Below are positions 1 through 11,568 of a stretch of 64,000 nt of DNA, piece after piece. Every line of letters starts with the position of its first letter. Position 1 is the stretch's first letter. The notes beneath the pieces are model-generated. The model saw only the letters and a list, made by a program, of their open reading frames with translations, did not search any database and was not told the origin of the DNA. This DNA comes from Plazaster borealis. Taxonomy: Eukaryota; Echinodermata; Asteroidea; Forcipulatida; Labidiasteridae. The DNA is taken from NCBI GenBank assembly GCA_021014325.1, contig CM037459.1, forward strand, positions 1,178,001 through 1,242,000, read 5' to 3'. Made by a program: the position numbers and the translations under genes.

Positions 1-63
1 TGTAGGCCTATGGTGATGAAATGATTAGCACCAACAACAAACACGCATCGGCCTCAAGCTAAA

Positions 64-985
64 ATGACTGCAGCCAGTCTTGCTGCAGCCAGTCTTGCTG
101 CAGCCAGTCTCGATGCAGCTATGTCTTGCTGCAGCCAGTCGTGCTGCAGCCAGTCTTGCTGCAGCCAGTCTTGCTGCAGCCAGACTTTAGCCAGTCTCGC
201 TGCAACCATTCTCGCTGCAACTAATCTTGCTGCAACCAGTCTTGCTGCAGCCAGTCTTGCTGCAGCCAGTCTTGCTGCAACCAGTCTCGCTGCAACCAGC
301 CTTGCTGCAACCAGTCTTGCTGCAGCCAGTCTTGCTGCAGCCAGTCTTGCTGCAGCCAGTCTGCAGCCAGTCTTGCTGCAGCCAGTCTTGCTGCAGCCAG
401 TCTCGATGCAGCTATGTCTTGCTGCAGCCAGTCGTGCTGCAGCCAGTCTTGCTGCAGCCAGTCTTGCTGCAGCCAGACTTTAGCCAGTCTCGCTGCAACC
501 ATTCTCGCTGCAACTAATCTTGCTGCAACCAGTCTTGCTGCAGCCAGTCTTGCTGCAGCCAGTCTTGCTGCAACCAGTCTCGCTGCAACCAGCCTTGCTG
601 CAACCAGTCTTGCTGCAACTAGACTTGCTGCAGCCAGTCTCGATGCAGCTATGTCTTGCTGCAGCCAGACTTGCTGCAGCCAGTTTTGCTGCAACCAGTC
701 TTGCTGCAGCTATGTCTTGCTGCAGCCAGTCTTGCTGCAGCTATGTCTTTCTGCAGCCAGTCTTGCTGCAGCCAGTCTTGCTGCAACCAGTCTCGCTGCA
801 ACCAGTCTTGCTGCAACCATGCCGTGCTGCAGCCAGTCTTGCTGCAACCAGTCTTTCTGCAGCCAGTCTTGCTGCAACCAGTCTTGCTGCAGCAAGTCTT
901 GCTGCAACCAGTCTTGCTGCAGCCAGTCTTGCTGCAGCCAGACTTGCTGCAGCCGGTCTTGCTGCAACCACTCTTGTGACAATTT
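64..985. repeat. 15-bp minisatellite (TTGCTGCAGCCAGTC)n
   Basis: About 60 head-to-tail copies of a 15-bp unit, TTGCTGCAGCCAGTC, with C/T and A/G variants (CAACCAGTC, CAGACTT). The unit length is a multiple of three and contains no stop codon, so all three forward frames and several reverse frames stay open and translate as LAAAS, SCCSQ or LQPVL runs. A higher-order block beginning CGATGCAGCT at 111 recurs at 404 (offset 293 bp) and again partly at 641, so segments of the array were themselves duplicated. I see no splice or promoter context that would make it a gene. Confidence 0.93.
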
Positions 986-1837
986 GTCACCCTTTTACTT
1001 TTTAATGGTTGTAAGTTTTTAGTTTCGTTTGTTGAACTTATAATTGTTTGTTTGTAGTCGGTCCATCTGTTGAAACTGTGCATTTGTATTGATCCCTTGG
1101 CCTACTTTTGTGCCCATTTTTGTTATGGTTAAAATCCAGCCTTGTGCTGCGATACGAGAGCAGTTTTAATAAACCAATTATCAAATTCTACCTAATCTAT
1201 CTTTCTATAAAACTGAGCATTTCTTCTCGTTTCCTATTCATCCTGTGGGTTGACTGTAGAACACTTCCAATTTAAGTCTAGCATTCCTACACCCCCGAAT
1301 AACCCCGGTTTATACCCCCGTTTAATCTATAGACCTTAATCATGGTGCGTCTATCTTAATTTCTCCCATTAAATACAATGTAACCAAACCGAGGCTGGAA
1401 GGAGAAAATAGTCTGGTTCCTTTTCATACAATGAATGTTAGCATTCATTGCTGTTATTGGATACAGGGAACATGACCAAGATGGTGGTAGCATGATAAAG
1501 GTCTAATCAGGAAATTAGTGAACAATTTGTGCTAAGCATGAGACTAGACAAGCTCTAGTCTAGGTTTAAGATGTACCGTACTCAGTTATGTTTCAGATTA
1601 AGCCTATTACAATGGTAATCATTTCTCAAGATAGTGACCCCCGGTTCATCTACGCCTTGCCCGCTGTCGGTTGTACATCATTGCATGGTGCTTGGGAAAG
1701 GTCCTTGGACTATCCTAGTATGCATGCTCAGGTTTTGTTTCTAAGAAGAGACCAGAATATAGTGCTGGAATAAAGCTCGATGCGATGGTCGATGTGAAGT
1801 ATGGTGGCTTTTAGGAAACATCACACAGCGAGACTGG
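986..1837. other. Unassigned spacer between two related arrays
   Basis: Ordinary AT-rich sequence with no recognisable exon, RNA gene or inverted repeat. It separates the main 15-bp array from its smaller relative. Confidence 0.5.
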
Positions 1838-2050
1838 CCTGCTGCAGCCAGTCTCGCTGCAGTCACTCTAGCCGCAGGCAGTCTCGACAGTCTCGCTAGC
1901 TGCAGCCAGTCGTGCTGCAGCCGGGTTGCTACAGCCAGGGTTGCTGCAGCCAGTCTTGCTGCAGCCACTCTAGCCGCAGGCAGTCTCGACAGTCATGCAA
2001 GCTGCAGCCAGTCTAGCTGCAGCCAGTCTTGCTGCAGCCAGTCTAGCTCT
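1838..2050. repeat. Satellite outlier of the 15-bp minisatellite
   Basis: A shorter and more degenerate array of the same CTGCAGCCAGTC unit. It includes a duplicated variant block (CTCTAGCCGCAGGCAGTCTC) at about 1866 and 1970. It probably derives from the array at the window start; the 850 bp between them is unrelated. Confidence 0.85.
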
Positions 2051-2221
2051 AAGAGGCCGATGCTTGTTTGTTGTTGATGATATGTTGATGATTGTTGATC
2101 ATTTTATCACCATAGGCCTAGACAGAATTATCTGGCGCCACCCTTATAATAAGCAAACCGATATAATCACCTTCCTGCCGTTATTCATGATCCATAAAAA
2201 TATACACATTAAAGTTGATTT

Positions 2222-3176
2222 TTAAAGGCACCTGGAAATAGTTTTTTTATATTTTTTTATAGAAGAGTATATGTATATTAACAATAAAACAATTTTTGAG
2301 TAATTGTTTGTCACGATTTATATGTTTAAAAAAATGATAAAGTTGTTTGAGGGTGACTCCGCCCATCCCTTTTTGTGACGTCAATCGAGGCAGACTTCGC
2401 CGCGATCGAACATCGACCCCCCTCGAACCTGCATTTACGTGCAAGTAGTGAGCTTGTATGTTTCGTTTGGTTATCCAAAAAAGGGGATTTTTTGTGCATT
2501 TTTCCGGCAATGCCGACCAGGTGTATTGCTGCTGTATGCAGCAAAACGACCAAAGATGGGGTCAGTTAGCATTTGTTTCCTGCAGATCCCAAATATAGGC
2601 AGTTACGGGCATCGAAAGTCAGGCTAACGAGGGCAAAGTGGTCCGCTCCGACATCGTTTTCAGCGCTGCAGCGAACATGTTTCTGGTGTTCGGATCGACT
2701 TGAGCTGTATGCCGCGCCGCGGCGCGCCGATCCGTTGTTATCACGGGGCCGCTAAAATACCTCGTATTATCCGTGTTCTCGTTATGACCGTGCTCGTATC
2801 TTCCGTTTTTTAAGACATAGAAACGCGCATCGGACAGTTCGGGACCGGTGAAAAACCTCGTATAAACGTCGACTGTACACAGCTGTCCTAAGATTGCATT
2901 GGTTGACGTCCGAATACGAAAACGCATCATACTGATCAGGTACCCAGACGTAATGTACAGGGCCAGGCTACACATTTTCTCTTCCAATATCCCGCGCCTC
3001 GATTGACGTCACGAACAGCGCCATGTAAACGGGGGCCTATTTTTAAATTTGTAATTAAAAAACCCCCACAATTTTTAAACCTTAGTTAATTGTTTATTCA
3101 CATTCCACTCACAACAATGTATATATTAACGACAAAAGCTTTATTTTGACAAAATACTACTGCCAGGTGCCTTTAA
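2222..3176 (+). mobile_element. TTAA-flanked DNA transposon with THAP relic
   Basis: The ends are inverted: AGGCACCTGG begins at 2226 and CCAGGTGCCT ends at 3172. Each is bordered by TTAA (2222-2225 and 3173-3176), a perfect target-site duplication. A second inverted pair lies inside: GTGACGTCAATCGAGG at 2375-2390 and its complement at 2997-3012. The interior is GC- and CpG-richer than the surroundings and carries a THAP-type zinc-finger relic. The length of about 955 bp is too short for a complete transposase, so this is an internally deleted or non-autonomous copy. TTAA duplications are typical of piggyBac-type transposition; THAP domains are typical of P-element-type transposases. The combination is unresolved. 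Confidence 0.75.
2510..2755 (+). pseudogene. Broken THAP zinc-finger domain
   Basis: From the ATG at 2510 the frame reads MPTRCIAAVCSKTTKDGVS, then a TAG at 2567-2569, then HLFPADPKYRQLRASKVRL and on to TRAKWSAPTS. This is the THAP plan: N-terminal Cys5 and Cys10, the phrase KDGVS-x-HxFP, the basic helix, the invariant Trp and the Pro of APTS. The closing Cys-x2-His (C-S-E-H) appears only in the next frame near 2665, so there is also a one-base shift. THAP domains bind DNA and occur in P-element-like transposases and host factors. With a stop and a shift inside 60 codons it is not functional as written. The open frame extends upstream to 2375, but the THAP start is normally at this Met. Confidence 0.72.
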
Positions 3177-4102
3177 TGCAGCCGTTGTAACAAATTTTCA
3201 AAATCATTTTTTAAATCAATCTCCATCAAATGGAGAGAAGATACCTGCAACATTTTGTTTTAAAATTACACTCAGCAAGAAATTGTTTGTTGTTGTTGTT
3301 TTATAGAAAGATAGATATAATATAGACCATGTGAACTTTGTTTACAATAAGTGTGACCTTGTGCATTCTTTGGGTATTCTGGCAGGCAAGATACTACACA
3401 GGTCCTATGGGAAAGTTGACATTTTGTGTCATAATTTCCACATAAATCCAAGAATTATGAAAGTAAAAGCTGGACAAAATTTGAGATGTGCCCCCTTTCA
3501 TCATATCAAAAGTTGATAGGAATTAGACAGTGCAATCTCCATAAAATATAAGATTTTATGTTTTATTCCATTAGTCTGTGTACAAATCGTGCCTGCAGGA
3601 AGTCCGGGCTCTGTGGCTCTTTTGTTAACATGTGATGTCACAGGTCACATCGTCTATATAAATGGTTTGTTAAAAATACTCTGGTATCACAGCACAAGTT
3701 TGAATTTCAAAAAATTAACCTACACAAAAATTTAACACAAAAGTAGTCCAAAGGAGCAATACAAATGCACAGTTTTCTTTTAACAGTGTATGACCTCAGG
3801 GGATTTGTTACCGAAGGCATTGGGGTAAACGCACAGCTCATAAGGTTGAACGAAGTTTTTTTCGCAGAAAAATTGTCAAATGATCAACCCAGATTAAATT
3901 CCTGCTTACCTGCTTATTGGCTAGGTCTTAAGAGGGAACTTGGAATTATTTTTTGACAAATCGTGTTAATTATTTTGGCGGAGTAAACAAAAATTCGTTT
4001 ACAAACGGACTGTTTAAAAAATTACCATGCTTCACGGATTTGAACAATGATAATGTCCGTCTTTCTGTTAGTGTCTTTCACTAGTACTGTTGTTGTCTTC
4101 AA
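3177..4102. other. Unassigned intergenic sequence
   Basis: AT-rich, with no coding frame longer than about 60 codons and no recognisable structure. Confidence 0.5.
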
Positions 4103-4482
4103 TTAAAGGCACTGTACACGTTTGGTAATTACTCAAAATATATATTAGCATAAAAACTTACTTGGTAACGAGCAACGGAGAGCTGTTGATAGTATAAAAC
4201 ATTGTGAGAAACGACTCCCTCTGAAGTAACGTAGGTTTTGAGAAAGAGGTAATTTCTCACTAAAATAATAAAAGACTTCAAGCCTGAAGCCTTTTATTCC
4301 TATCTGAAAGCACACAAATTTGTACAACAAGGGTGTTTTTTCTTTCATTATTTTCTTGCAACTTCGATGACAAATTGAGCCCAAATTTTCACAGGTTTGT
4401 TATTTTATGCATAATAATGTTGGGATACACCAAGTGAGAACACTGGTCTTTGACATTTACCAAACGTGTTCAGTGCCTTTAA
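4103..4482 (+). mobile_element. MITE family 1, copy 1
   Basis: TTAA, then AGGCACTGTACACGTTTGG at the left end, and CCAAACGTGTTCAGTGCCT followed by TTAA at the right end. The body contains the family landmarks: 'cttggtaacgagcaacgg', 'gagaaacgactccctctg', a short palindrome around AAGACTTCAAGCCTGAAGCCTTT, and 'acaagggtgttttttc'. It is about 370 bp and has no coding capacity, so it is a non-autonomous DNA transposon. The other eight copies in this window are named below. Confidence 0.9.
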
Positions 4483-6094
4483 GTGTTGACAGCTTTCTTC
4501 TGAACCTTGTGCTTTGTAATATCCCTTTGAGAGACGCATTGGACCAACAGCGCCGCAAGGGCTTCTACAAATTGAAGAAAGAGAAAGTACATTGAGGAAA
4601 GTTGCTTCAACCCGGCGACAATCCCTGCCCCCTCCCAGCAGCCAGGTAGGCGTTCGCTAACCTCTTCCAGACAGTTCGACCCCGTTTGACTTTAATAAAA
4701 TGCGCAATTTTGTTTCACTTACACGTCAAAGTTCTCAAAATAATGCTCAGGACATACACAGTGTGTTGCAGTTGCAATCTGCCTTGTCCTGTTTCAAGTA
4801 TATGTGATTTGAGTGGCTTGTTCCAGAAATATGATTTGCCTGAGAGGAAAAAAGGGCCTCTGTTGTTGACATGATTCATCACCTACCGTATCAATTCATA
4901 CGGTAGATGTCTTTAATCTACGGTACTGTGGAGGAAGGATCCCGATTGGCTATTCGTCATGTTTATTTAACTCAAATTCACATTTTATTAAACAACTGAA
5001 GATATCGACTCTTTAATCATGCTGTTCAGTTATTCAATTGTCGTGTACATCAATTAAAAGTGTGTTCAAAACCAGGACTAAAAACTTAGCCCAGTGGAAA
5101 ATAGAGCCATGGCTCTCCCAGTTACTTCACAGTATGCTTGCCTAGATAGCCACTAGGGGTGGCACCGGCGGTCGCAGTAAAGCAATGAATAAATTGACAG
5201 TAGTGACCGTGTCATCCCACTCTGGGCCAGCTTAATTTCAACCAGAAGTCCCCGTCTGAGACCGTGCCGATGTTTGTACAAGTTCATGTCTTCGAAACAT
5301 GGGTATCTTGGGCCATGTGATAGACAGTGTATCTTATGTAAATCAATCCACTGCAGGCATATTTGAATCTGTCCACATGTGGGTTTTTTGCTCCGGCATG
5401 CGGCCGTGATGCTACATCGAAGTGATTTTGTTTTACGGGGTTTGAATACAACTCTAAAGGGTCTCATGTGAATTTGCACTCCCTGAAGAAATAATGCATA
5501 AATGAAGATGTGATAAGTCTTAGTATCATGAAGTATCATAGAGGAAAAGAGAGAGCTTTAAGGTTGATGACGAAAGAAAAGAAAAAAGAAAAAGATCTTA
5601 AAATTAAAGAGATGGTTGATTGCAGCATGTTATGTGTGAAGCTGTGAAACAGAAAATGTTTCTTATTTGCTAAGCACAAAAATAGCCGGCATCAGCTGCA
5701 AAATGGTGAGCTTCACAGCATTTGGCTCTGTTAATCCATTTGTACTCAGCGCAAAAGATCTCGGTGGTAAGCAATTTATTTATGCTTACCAACTTCATAT
5801 AAAAATGGCCCTCGATTATATTATTCAGACTCGCTTTGGTCATATCAAATGTTAATAGAAGAAAACTACAAGATGACTGCGTCTGTTTTACATTCAATTA
5901 CAACATTTGAGTTATGTCAAAAAGAAAGATTCGCGTGAGAGATACTCAGCGAGGTGAACAACCCAAACAGCTGGAGTCGGTGACGTCAAATTTTACTTAC
6001 GGGATTATAGAACAATTCTGTTGTCAGAATAAATCACAAAACACAAGTAAGGTGTCGTTCGTTTAAATAGACGTGATTCACTCTTAATGTACAA
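4483..6094. other. Unassigned intergenic sequence
   Basis: No supported gene. The 128-codon minus-strand frame at 5153-5539 has no recognisable domain. A small imperfect hairpin (ACCGTATCAATTCATACGGT) is at about 4885-4904. Confidence 0.5.
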
Positions 6095-6445
6095 CACTGG
6101 TATTAGGTTGAAAATATAAATGTCACAGATTTGCACATGGTATACATGGGTTAGGGTATAAAGATCGTCATGGTGGAAAACTTCCCTTGAAATAGTTTTG
6201 CTTGAAATGCTAGAGTTTTTTAGAAAATGAGTAAAAAAATTTGTTTTATCACTGGTGATAAAATCCGATGTTTGAAAACAGTGAACATAATCAATAATGG
6301 TTTTTTTCACTGTTTTCTCATGACTCCGAAGACCGATTTAGCTTAAACTTTCACAGGTTTGTTATTTCATGTATGTTGGGTCACATCCAGTGTGGATACT
6401 AGTCTTTGACAATTACCAATGTTGTACATTTGCTTTAAATGTATT
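6095..6445 (+). mobile_element. MITE-like repeat family 3, copy 1
   Basis: Shares long diverged stretches with 58225-58592: 'atttgcaca', 'ataaagat.gtcatggtgg', 'aaaacttccc', 'aaatgagtaaaa.aatttg', 'aaaacagtga', 'ctcatgactccg'. The right end (CAATTACCAATGTTGTACAT then GCTTTAA) is a decayed version of the family-1 terminus, so this is an older relative with a different body. Confidence 0.65.
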
Positions 6446-8045
6446 CCACATGATTGACAAGGATCAAGCCTATAATGGACGAGTTTTAATCTCTTAACTT
6501 CTCTTCTTATAAACTTAATATCAGTAACATTTTTTCCCAGGAGGCATTTTCATCTGAAAAATTTCCATGTGCGAGAAAAGAAATGTCCCCAAATGCTAAG
6601 TTCTTATGACGTCTTGCTGTCCCAATACGCAATAATTGTGCATAAACGCCCTGCCCAATTATCAACCGTTTTTTGTTAAAGGGACCATCTATTTGATCGG
6701 ATTTCCTTCTTGGGTGTGATCGATGAAAACTAGAAAATATAAATGAATCTTCTCCCCCCGAAAACAAAAAAATACGATTTTATCAAAACACATGGTCAGG
6801 TTGGAGTTTGCTTTATGCAAACCTTTTCCTTAAAGTGACTGATGCGTATGCCCGATGCTCTTAGATCCAACACTTGGATTACAAAGGTTTACATATTTCA
6901 TGACTTATTTATTGGGGATGACATTTTATTTGCGATAGCTCCAGAAGATGGACAGACAATCAAAACAATTACTCCATCTGTTTTTTTTTATCAGTGATAT
7001 GAATTGTAATAAATATTATTCGTTTTGTTTTTCTTCTTCTTTTTTTTTTAGTATAAAATGCTTTTCTACATATCATAAGACTCACCTTTCGGTGGGATAA
7101 ACGTTTCTTCATGATGACGTCAAATATTCTTTTCGGTATATCGGAAATTCTCCTCGTTTGCATTACCGCATGCATTAACGAAAAAAAAGAAAGATATTGT
7201 GAATTAAATATCAAAACTTGAAACTTTGTTTCCGAGTCATCGCAGGTAGGCCTACATACTAAACGTTCTTGGCATTTATTTTTTACAAATACAAAAAGTT
7301 ATTTCGATCCTTATAATTATTTCTTGGAAAAGTGATTCTCTGAGTTTTACTGGGCTTCAAAATTTGGTTCCTTCAAACAAGAAGGCTAAGTTTGCTTGAC
7401 AGTCCAATGCCGACCCCACTCGTCTCTGAAGGGGAACCCAATGACCTCTGTTGAAAATAAGTTATTTATGATGTGATTTTCAATTATTCTACCTCAGCAG
7501 ACGGTCGAACAATGGCCAGCCACAAAAATCATGACGCATAAAAACCGGATTTTAGTTTAAAAATACATAACCTAAGAGCAGGTGAATCGATATAGAAGAC
7601 CCATTGGCACCGATTTGGGAGTACTCCATCATCAATTGGAAACACAAATAAATTAATTAATAATGATTACGATTTCGGGAGAAACAGGACAAAGCGAAGC
7701 ATCCCTTGGGGTAACGGATGGTTAGAATTTGTTTGTTTGATGTAATCTAGAACAACTTACCATAACATGTTCTAGGAAAGAAAATGGCATAACCACAGTG
7801 AGAATCAATAATATATATCAATTTGAAATGAATTAAATGTCATTATCATAATTTAGTTAAAAATGATGTTTCCTTTTAGTGAAGAGTTTGGCTCCAGTCA
7901 CAAAAACAACTTTATGCTCAATGCTGGTCCTTTTCTCAACCACGGCTACGGCTTAATCTTCGGCTTTAGCTCCATCAGTTATTTTGAAAACCCCCACTTT
8001 CGACTTCAAACATGGCATTGACCCTAAGATCCAAAATAGGCTGAT
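6446..8045. other. Unassigned intergenic sequence
   Basis: No supported gene, RNA or element. Frames here are short and without recognisable motifs. Confidence 0.5.
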
Positions 8046-8373
8046 TTAAAGGCACTGTACACGTTTGGTAATTACTCAAAATATATATTAGCATAAAAAC
8101 TGACTTGGTAACGAGCAACAGAGAGCTGTTTATAGTATAAAACATTGTGAGAAACGACTCCCTCTGAAGTAACGTAGTTTTTGAGAAAGAGGTAATTTCT
8201 CACTAAAATAATAAAACTTCTTGCAAGAAGTTTTTATTATTCTATCTGAAAGCAAACAAATTTGTACAACAAGGGTGTTTTTTCTTTCATCATTTTCTTG
8301 CAACTTCGATGACCAATTGAGCCCAAATTTTCACAGGTCTTTGACAATTTCCAAACGTGTACGATGCCTTTAA
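8046..8373 (+). mobile_element. MITE family 1, copy 2
   Basis: TTAA-AGGCACTGTACACGTTTGG on the left and CCAAACGTGTACGATGCCT-TTAA on the right. Compared with copy 1 it lacks about 40 bp near the right end (the 'ttgttattttatgcat' part), a deletion between 'cacaggt' and 'ctttgaca'. Confidence 0.9.
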
Positions 8374-8527
8374 AGACCCACTTGAACGAAAACGGCAACA
8401 ACTGATCTTTCACCCGATAAGGATATTGAGTTCATTAGATTAAACAGATTTTAATTGTGTAAAAATCAACAATTTTGATTATTATCTATATAAGGCTTCC
8501 AAGTGCTACAATAAATCAGTGTAGATG

Positions 8528-8640
8528 TCTTCAGCGCAAGTACCCGGATGACAGATCAATATTGTCTTCGTATTGCTCTGTCATCCGGGAACTTCGCGCA
8601 AGTAGTACCCGTGTATGACAGATCAATATTGTTTTCGCCA
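8528..8640. repeat. Small fold-back with repeated arm
   Basis: CCCGGATGACAGA and its complement TCTGTCATCCGGG face each other around 'tcaatattgtcttcgtattgc'. A further direct copy of 'atgacagatcaatattgt' follows at about 8614. It could form a stem-loop; probably a decayed MITE end. Confidence 0.6.
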
Positions 8641-8792
8641 GGACGCAAACGCGCTATATTTTTCCGTATTCCACGAGCGCGCGTGTGATAACGAATTTCT
8701 TTTGTGAAGTTTTATGTCTGTCTTTTTTTAGCATTTAGAAAAGTTAAATTTTGTTATTTCGCTAGTCGGCCTGATATAGATAATAATAATAA

Positions 8793-8932
8793 TATTGTAT
8801 GGCTTTGTTTTCGTGTGATACAAGAATATATTGCTCTCGCTATGACAATATTGGACTTGTCTTCGACTCGTCCAATATTGTCATAGCTCGAGCAATATAA
8901 TCTTGTATCACACGAAAACAACGCCAAACAAT
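8793..8932. mobile_element. 140-bp near-perfect palindrome
   Basis: ATTGTATGGCTTTGTTTTCG...GACAATATTGGAC is followed, after the centre 'ttgtcttcgact', by the complementary GTCCAATATTGTC...CGAAAACAACGCCAAACAAT. Almost every base of each 65-bp arm pairs with the other arm, apart from a few mismatches. No coding capacity. Best read as a fold-back (hairpin) MITE. Confidence 0.8.
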
Positions 8933-9730
8933 GTTATGTAAATACACTTCTCTGGTGCTTTTCAGAAAGATTTGCAAAAAACCCCGACGTCATCAATCAT
9001 GTTGTCAAAATGACAATACTTTGACGTCATAATATGTGGGAGCTCCGTTTTGTATAGCCACTTTGTTGCAGCATGGAGATATGACAAAGCAACATCCCAT
9101 ACATGACGTCAAAAGACTGTCTTTGACGCACACCGTCAATGGCAGCAATGTTTCTAGTTTTTTCGAAACCTTCAGGTTGGGGCCTAATTTTTTGACAGAC
9201 AATTACGAACAATTTAGAAATGTACAAATATCAAAATTACATTTAAATGATAAAAAACACATTATAAACAAGTTAAAATAGAATTCACGTAAAAAAAAAA
9301 ACAAATTCAGTGATTAAGCTGGTAGACTTCCCTTGATATACTGTAGATAAACAGTAAACAAATGTGAGTTTTGTTTTGTTTCTGCTGTTCATTATTCTTA
9401 AAATTATGAAACTATCAGATATTAGTTTTAGTGTGACTTGCCAAACTATGAAATGACAATTGAAAACATCTGTTTCGTTTTGAAAACATTAAGTTAATTT
9501 AGGTCCCTATTTGTCTGGTGGAACTGAGCCCGTTGAAGTGACAGACAACAACATTGGTTTGAAACAAATAAGTGTTTATTGTGCGTGCTGACAAACCCTT
9601 TGGAATTGCAAATAAATTGAGTAAATGAAATATGATACAATCTGAATGACATTTTAATCTGTACTTTATGAAGAGCTTATCAATGTAGCAAGCCTGGGCC
9701 ACAGTCAATCAGCAGGTATATGAAGGCAAA
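8933..9730. other. Unassigned intergenic sequence
   Basis: AT-rich with overlapping short frames on both strands (around 9005-9280). None shows a recognisable domain or splice context. Confidence 0.45.
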
Positions 9731-10235
9731 TGGCCAAGCTAGGTTGTCCTGCAAGCCTGCAATATCGACCTGGCTAATTGTCCTGCAAGCCTGCACTATT
9801 GACCTTGTTAGGTTGTTTTACTGGCCTGCAATATTGACCTGGCTAGATTGTCTTGCAAGCCAGCAATATTGACCTGGCTAGGTTGTCCTGCAAGCCTGCA
9901 CTATTGTTCTTGTTCGGTTGTTTTACTGGTCTGCAATATTGACCTGGCTAGGTTGTCCTGCAAGCCTGCAATATTGACCTGGCTTGGTTGTCCTGCAAGC
10001 CTGCAATATTGACCTGGCTAGGTTGTCCTGCAAACCTGCAATATTGACCTGGCTAGATTGTCCTGCAACCTGCAATATTGACCTGGCTTGGTTGTCCTGC
10101 AAGCCTGCAATATTGACCTTGTTAGGTTGTTTTACTGGCCTGCAATATGCAAGCCATGCAATATTGACCTACTAGATTTTCCTGCAAGCCTGCAATATTG
10201 ACCTGGTTTTCCTGCACGATATGCAATATTGACCT
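9731..10235. repeat. 35-bp minisatellite
   Basis: About 14 copies of a 35-bp unit based on 'gcctgcaatattgacctgg' plus 'ctaggttgtcctgcaa'. A variant unit has 'ttaggttgttttactggcc'; it recurs at about 9810, 9910 and 10120, so the array expanded in multi-unit blocks. Confidence 0.92.
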
Positions 10236-11568
10236 TTATCAAACAACATCCATCCAAGTTTGGGGTAAGTAAATTGTGTATTCAGATTATTCGAATTATA
10301 TTGATAACAATTTGTTCCTTTGTTTATTACATTCTTATGGTTATAGGTGCTACGGGTCCAATTGGCGCCCACATTTCGCGCGTCCTGATTTCCAATTGTT
10401 TTCGTTGAAGAAAACGTGCATTAGAAATGATCACTGTCATAAACAGAATCCACAAATGGTGTCATCTTTTTAACTCTTGTCAAATAATCACAGCGACACT
10501 GACAATTCTCGAGGCATATCATCTTAAACATTATCTCTAAGAAGTGCTCAGTGACGGTGATTTTTACGTGTGTTTTTGAGAGATACAAGAATTACTACGA
10601 CCCTTAAGATTTTAAGTTGCTTTGACGATCAACCTACGAGAACCTTTGGATCGTTGCCGCCTGCACCTTGCCAAACCAAGGCGGGTTGATCGGTGCGAAT
10701 CCCCGGGGCATTTCCTTCCCTTTATCCGGTCAGCTCTTCTGTGGGAAAAACACAACGGCCGGACTTATTTTCACATCGGCAAAAGTGTGGTCAGGAAGTT
10801 GGGACGAACCACGCAAAATAAGCAATAACTTTCCCCCGCTTTGGCAAAAAACTCATCATGCACGAATTTTTTGATGAAATAAAATAGCATCCCTTGAGAC
10901 GAAAAATGATAAGAGAAAATGGTGGATTTATTTTATGGCCCAGTGATCGTGAATGGCAAGCTGAATCTTATTTTTTTTCCCCGCCTGAATTTCATGTGGG
11001 AATTCCTGACTAGAATTCTCTTTACGTGTCGGTAATTCCAATCGCTCATAAATCTACCACAGTTGTCCCGGGGGCCCCCCTCGCGACGTGTCGCTACACT
11101 ACGTTCGCCACCCGTCTACCACGCCGTACGCCCCCAGCCGACTAGCCGCTCCTTCACGCCTGACTCGATCGCTAAATCACTTCCCGGAGTATGGCTACCG
11201 AGTGTAATGTTTGCTAATTAGCGAGTAACCTAATTTCAAATGATCAGGGGACGGGCCTTTTTCTTGATGTAAAGCTTTATAGTTGCGGTCTAATGTCAAT
11301 TTTAAAACCTTCTTCCTGAAATTGTTACTAAAAACAAACATTCAAGAGGAGAATATCCACTGGGTTTTGAGATACCAAGATAATGACACGATTAGCATAA
11401 TATTGTTCATTGGTTGTTTGTTTTGATGAGAATTGTTGGGAAGAAGTAGAAGTTGTTTTTATACAAATTTGTAAACAAATCAGAACAACTTTGTCTGTGT
11501 TATTTTATATCATCCATGCCTTGCAATCATAACCAAAACTTTCTTTGGGCCACATGATGAATCAGAAT
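10236..11568. other. Unassigned region with a CpG-rich block
   Basis: Mostly featureless, but 11060-11175 is dense in CpG (CTCGCGACGTGTCGC, CACGCCGTACGCCC, CTCGATCGC) in an otherwise CpG-poor AT-rich setting. It lies 4.4 kb upstream of the neuropeptide first exon. No open frame of note. It may be a distal regulatory or non-coding first-exon region; I cannot tell. Confidence 0.35.

Noticed and set aside
64..1022. Several 90-200 codon frames on both strands (LAAAS, SCCSQ, LQPVL repeats)
   Set aside because: They are different readings of one 15-bp minisatellite without stops. No promoter, splice sites or non-repeat coding sequence.
5153..5539. 128-codon minus-strand frame
   Set aside because: No recognisable domain or splice context; nothing separates it from chance in this AT-rich DNA.
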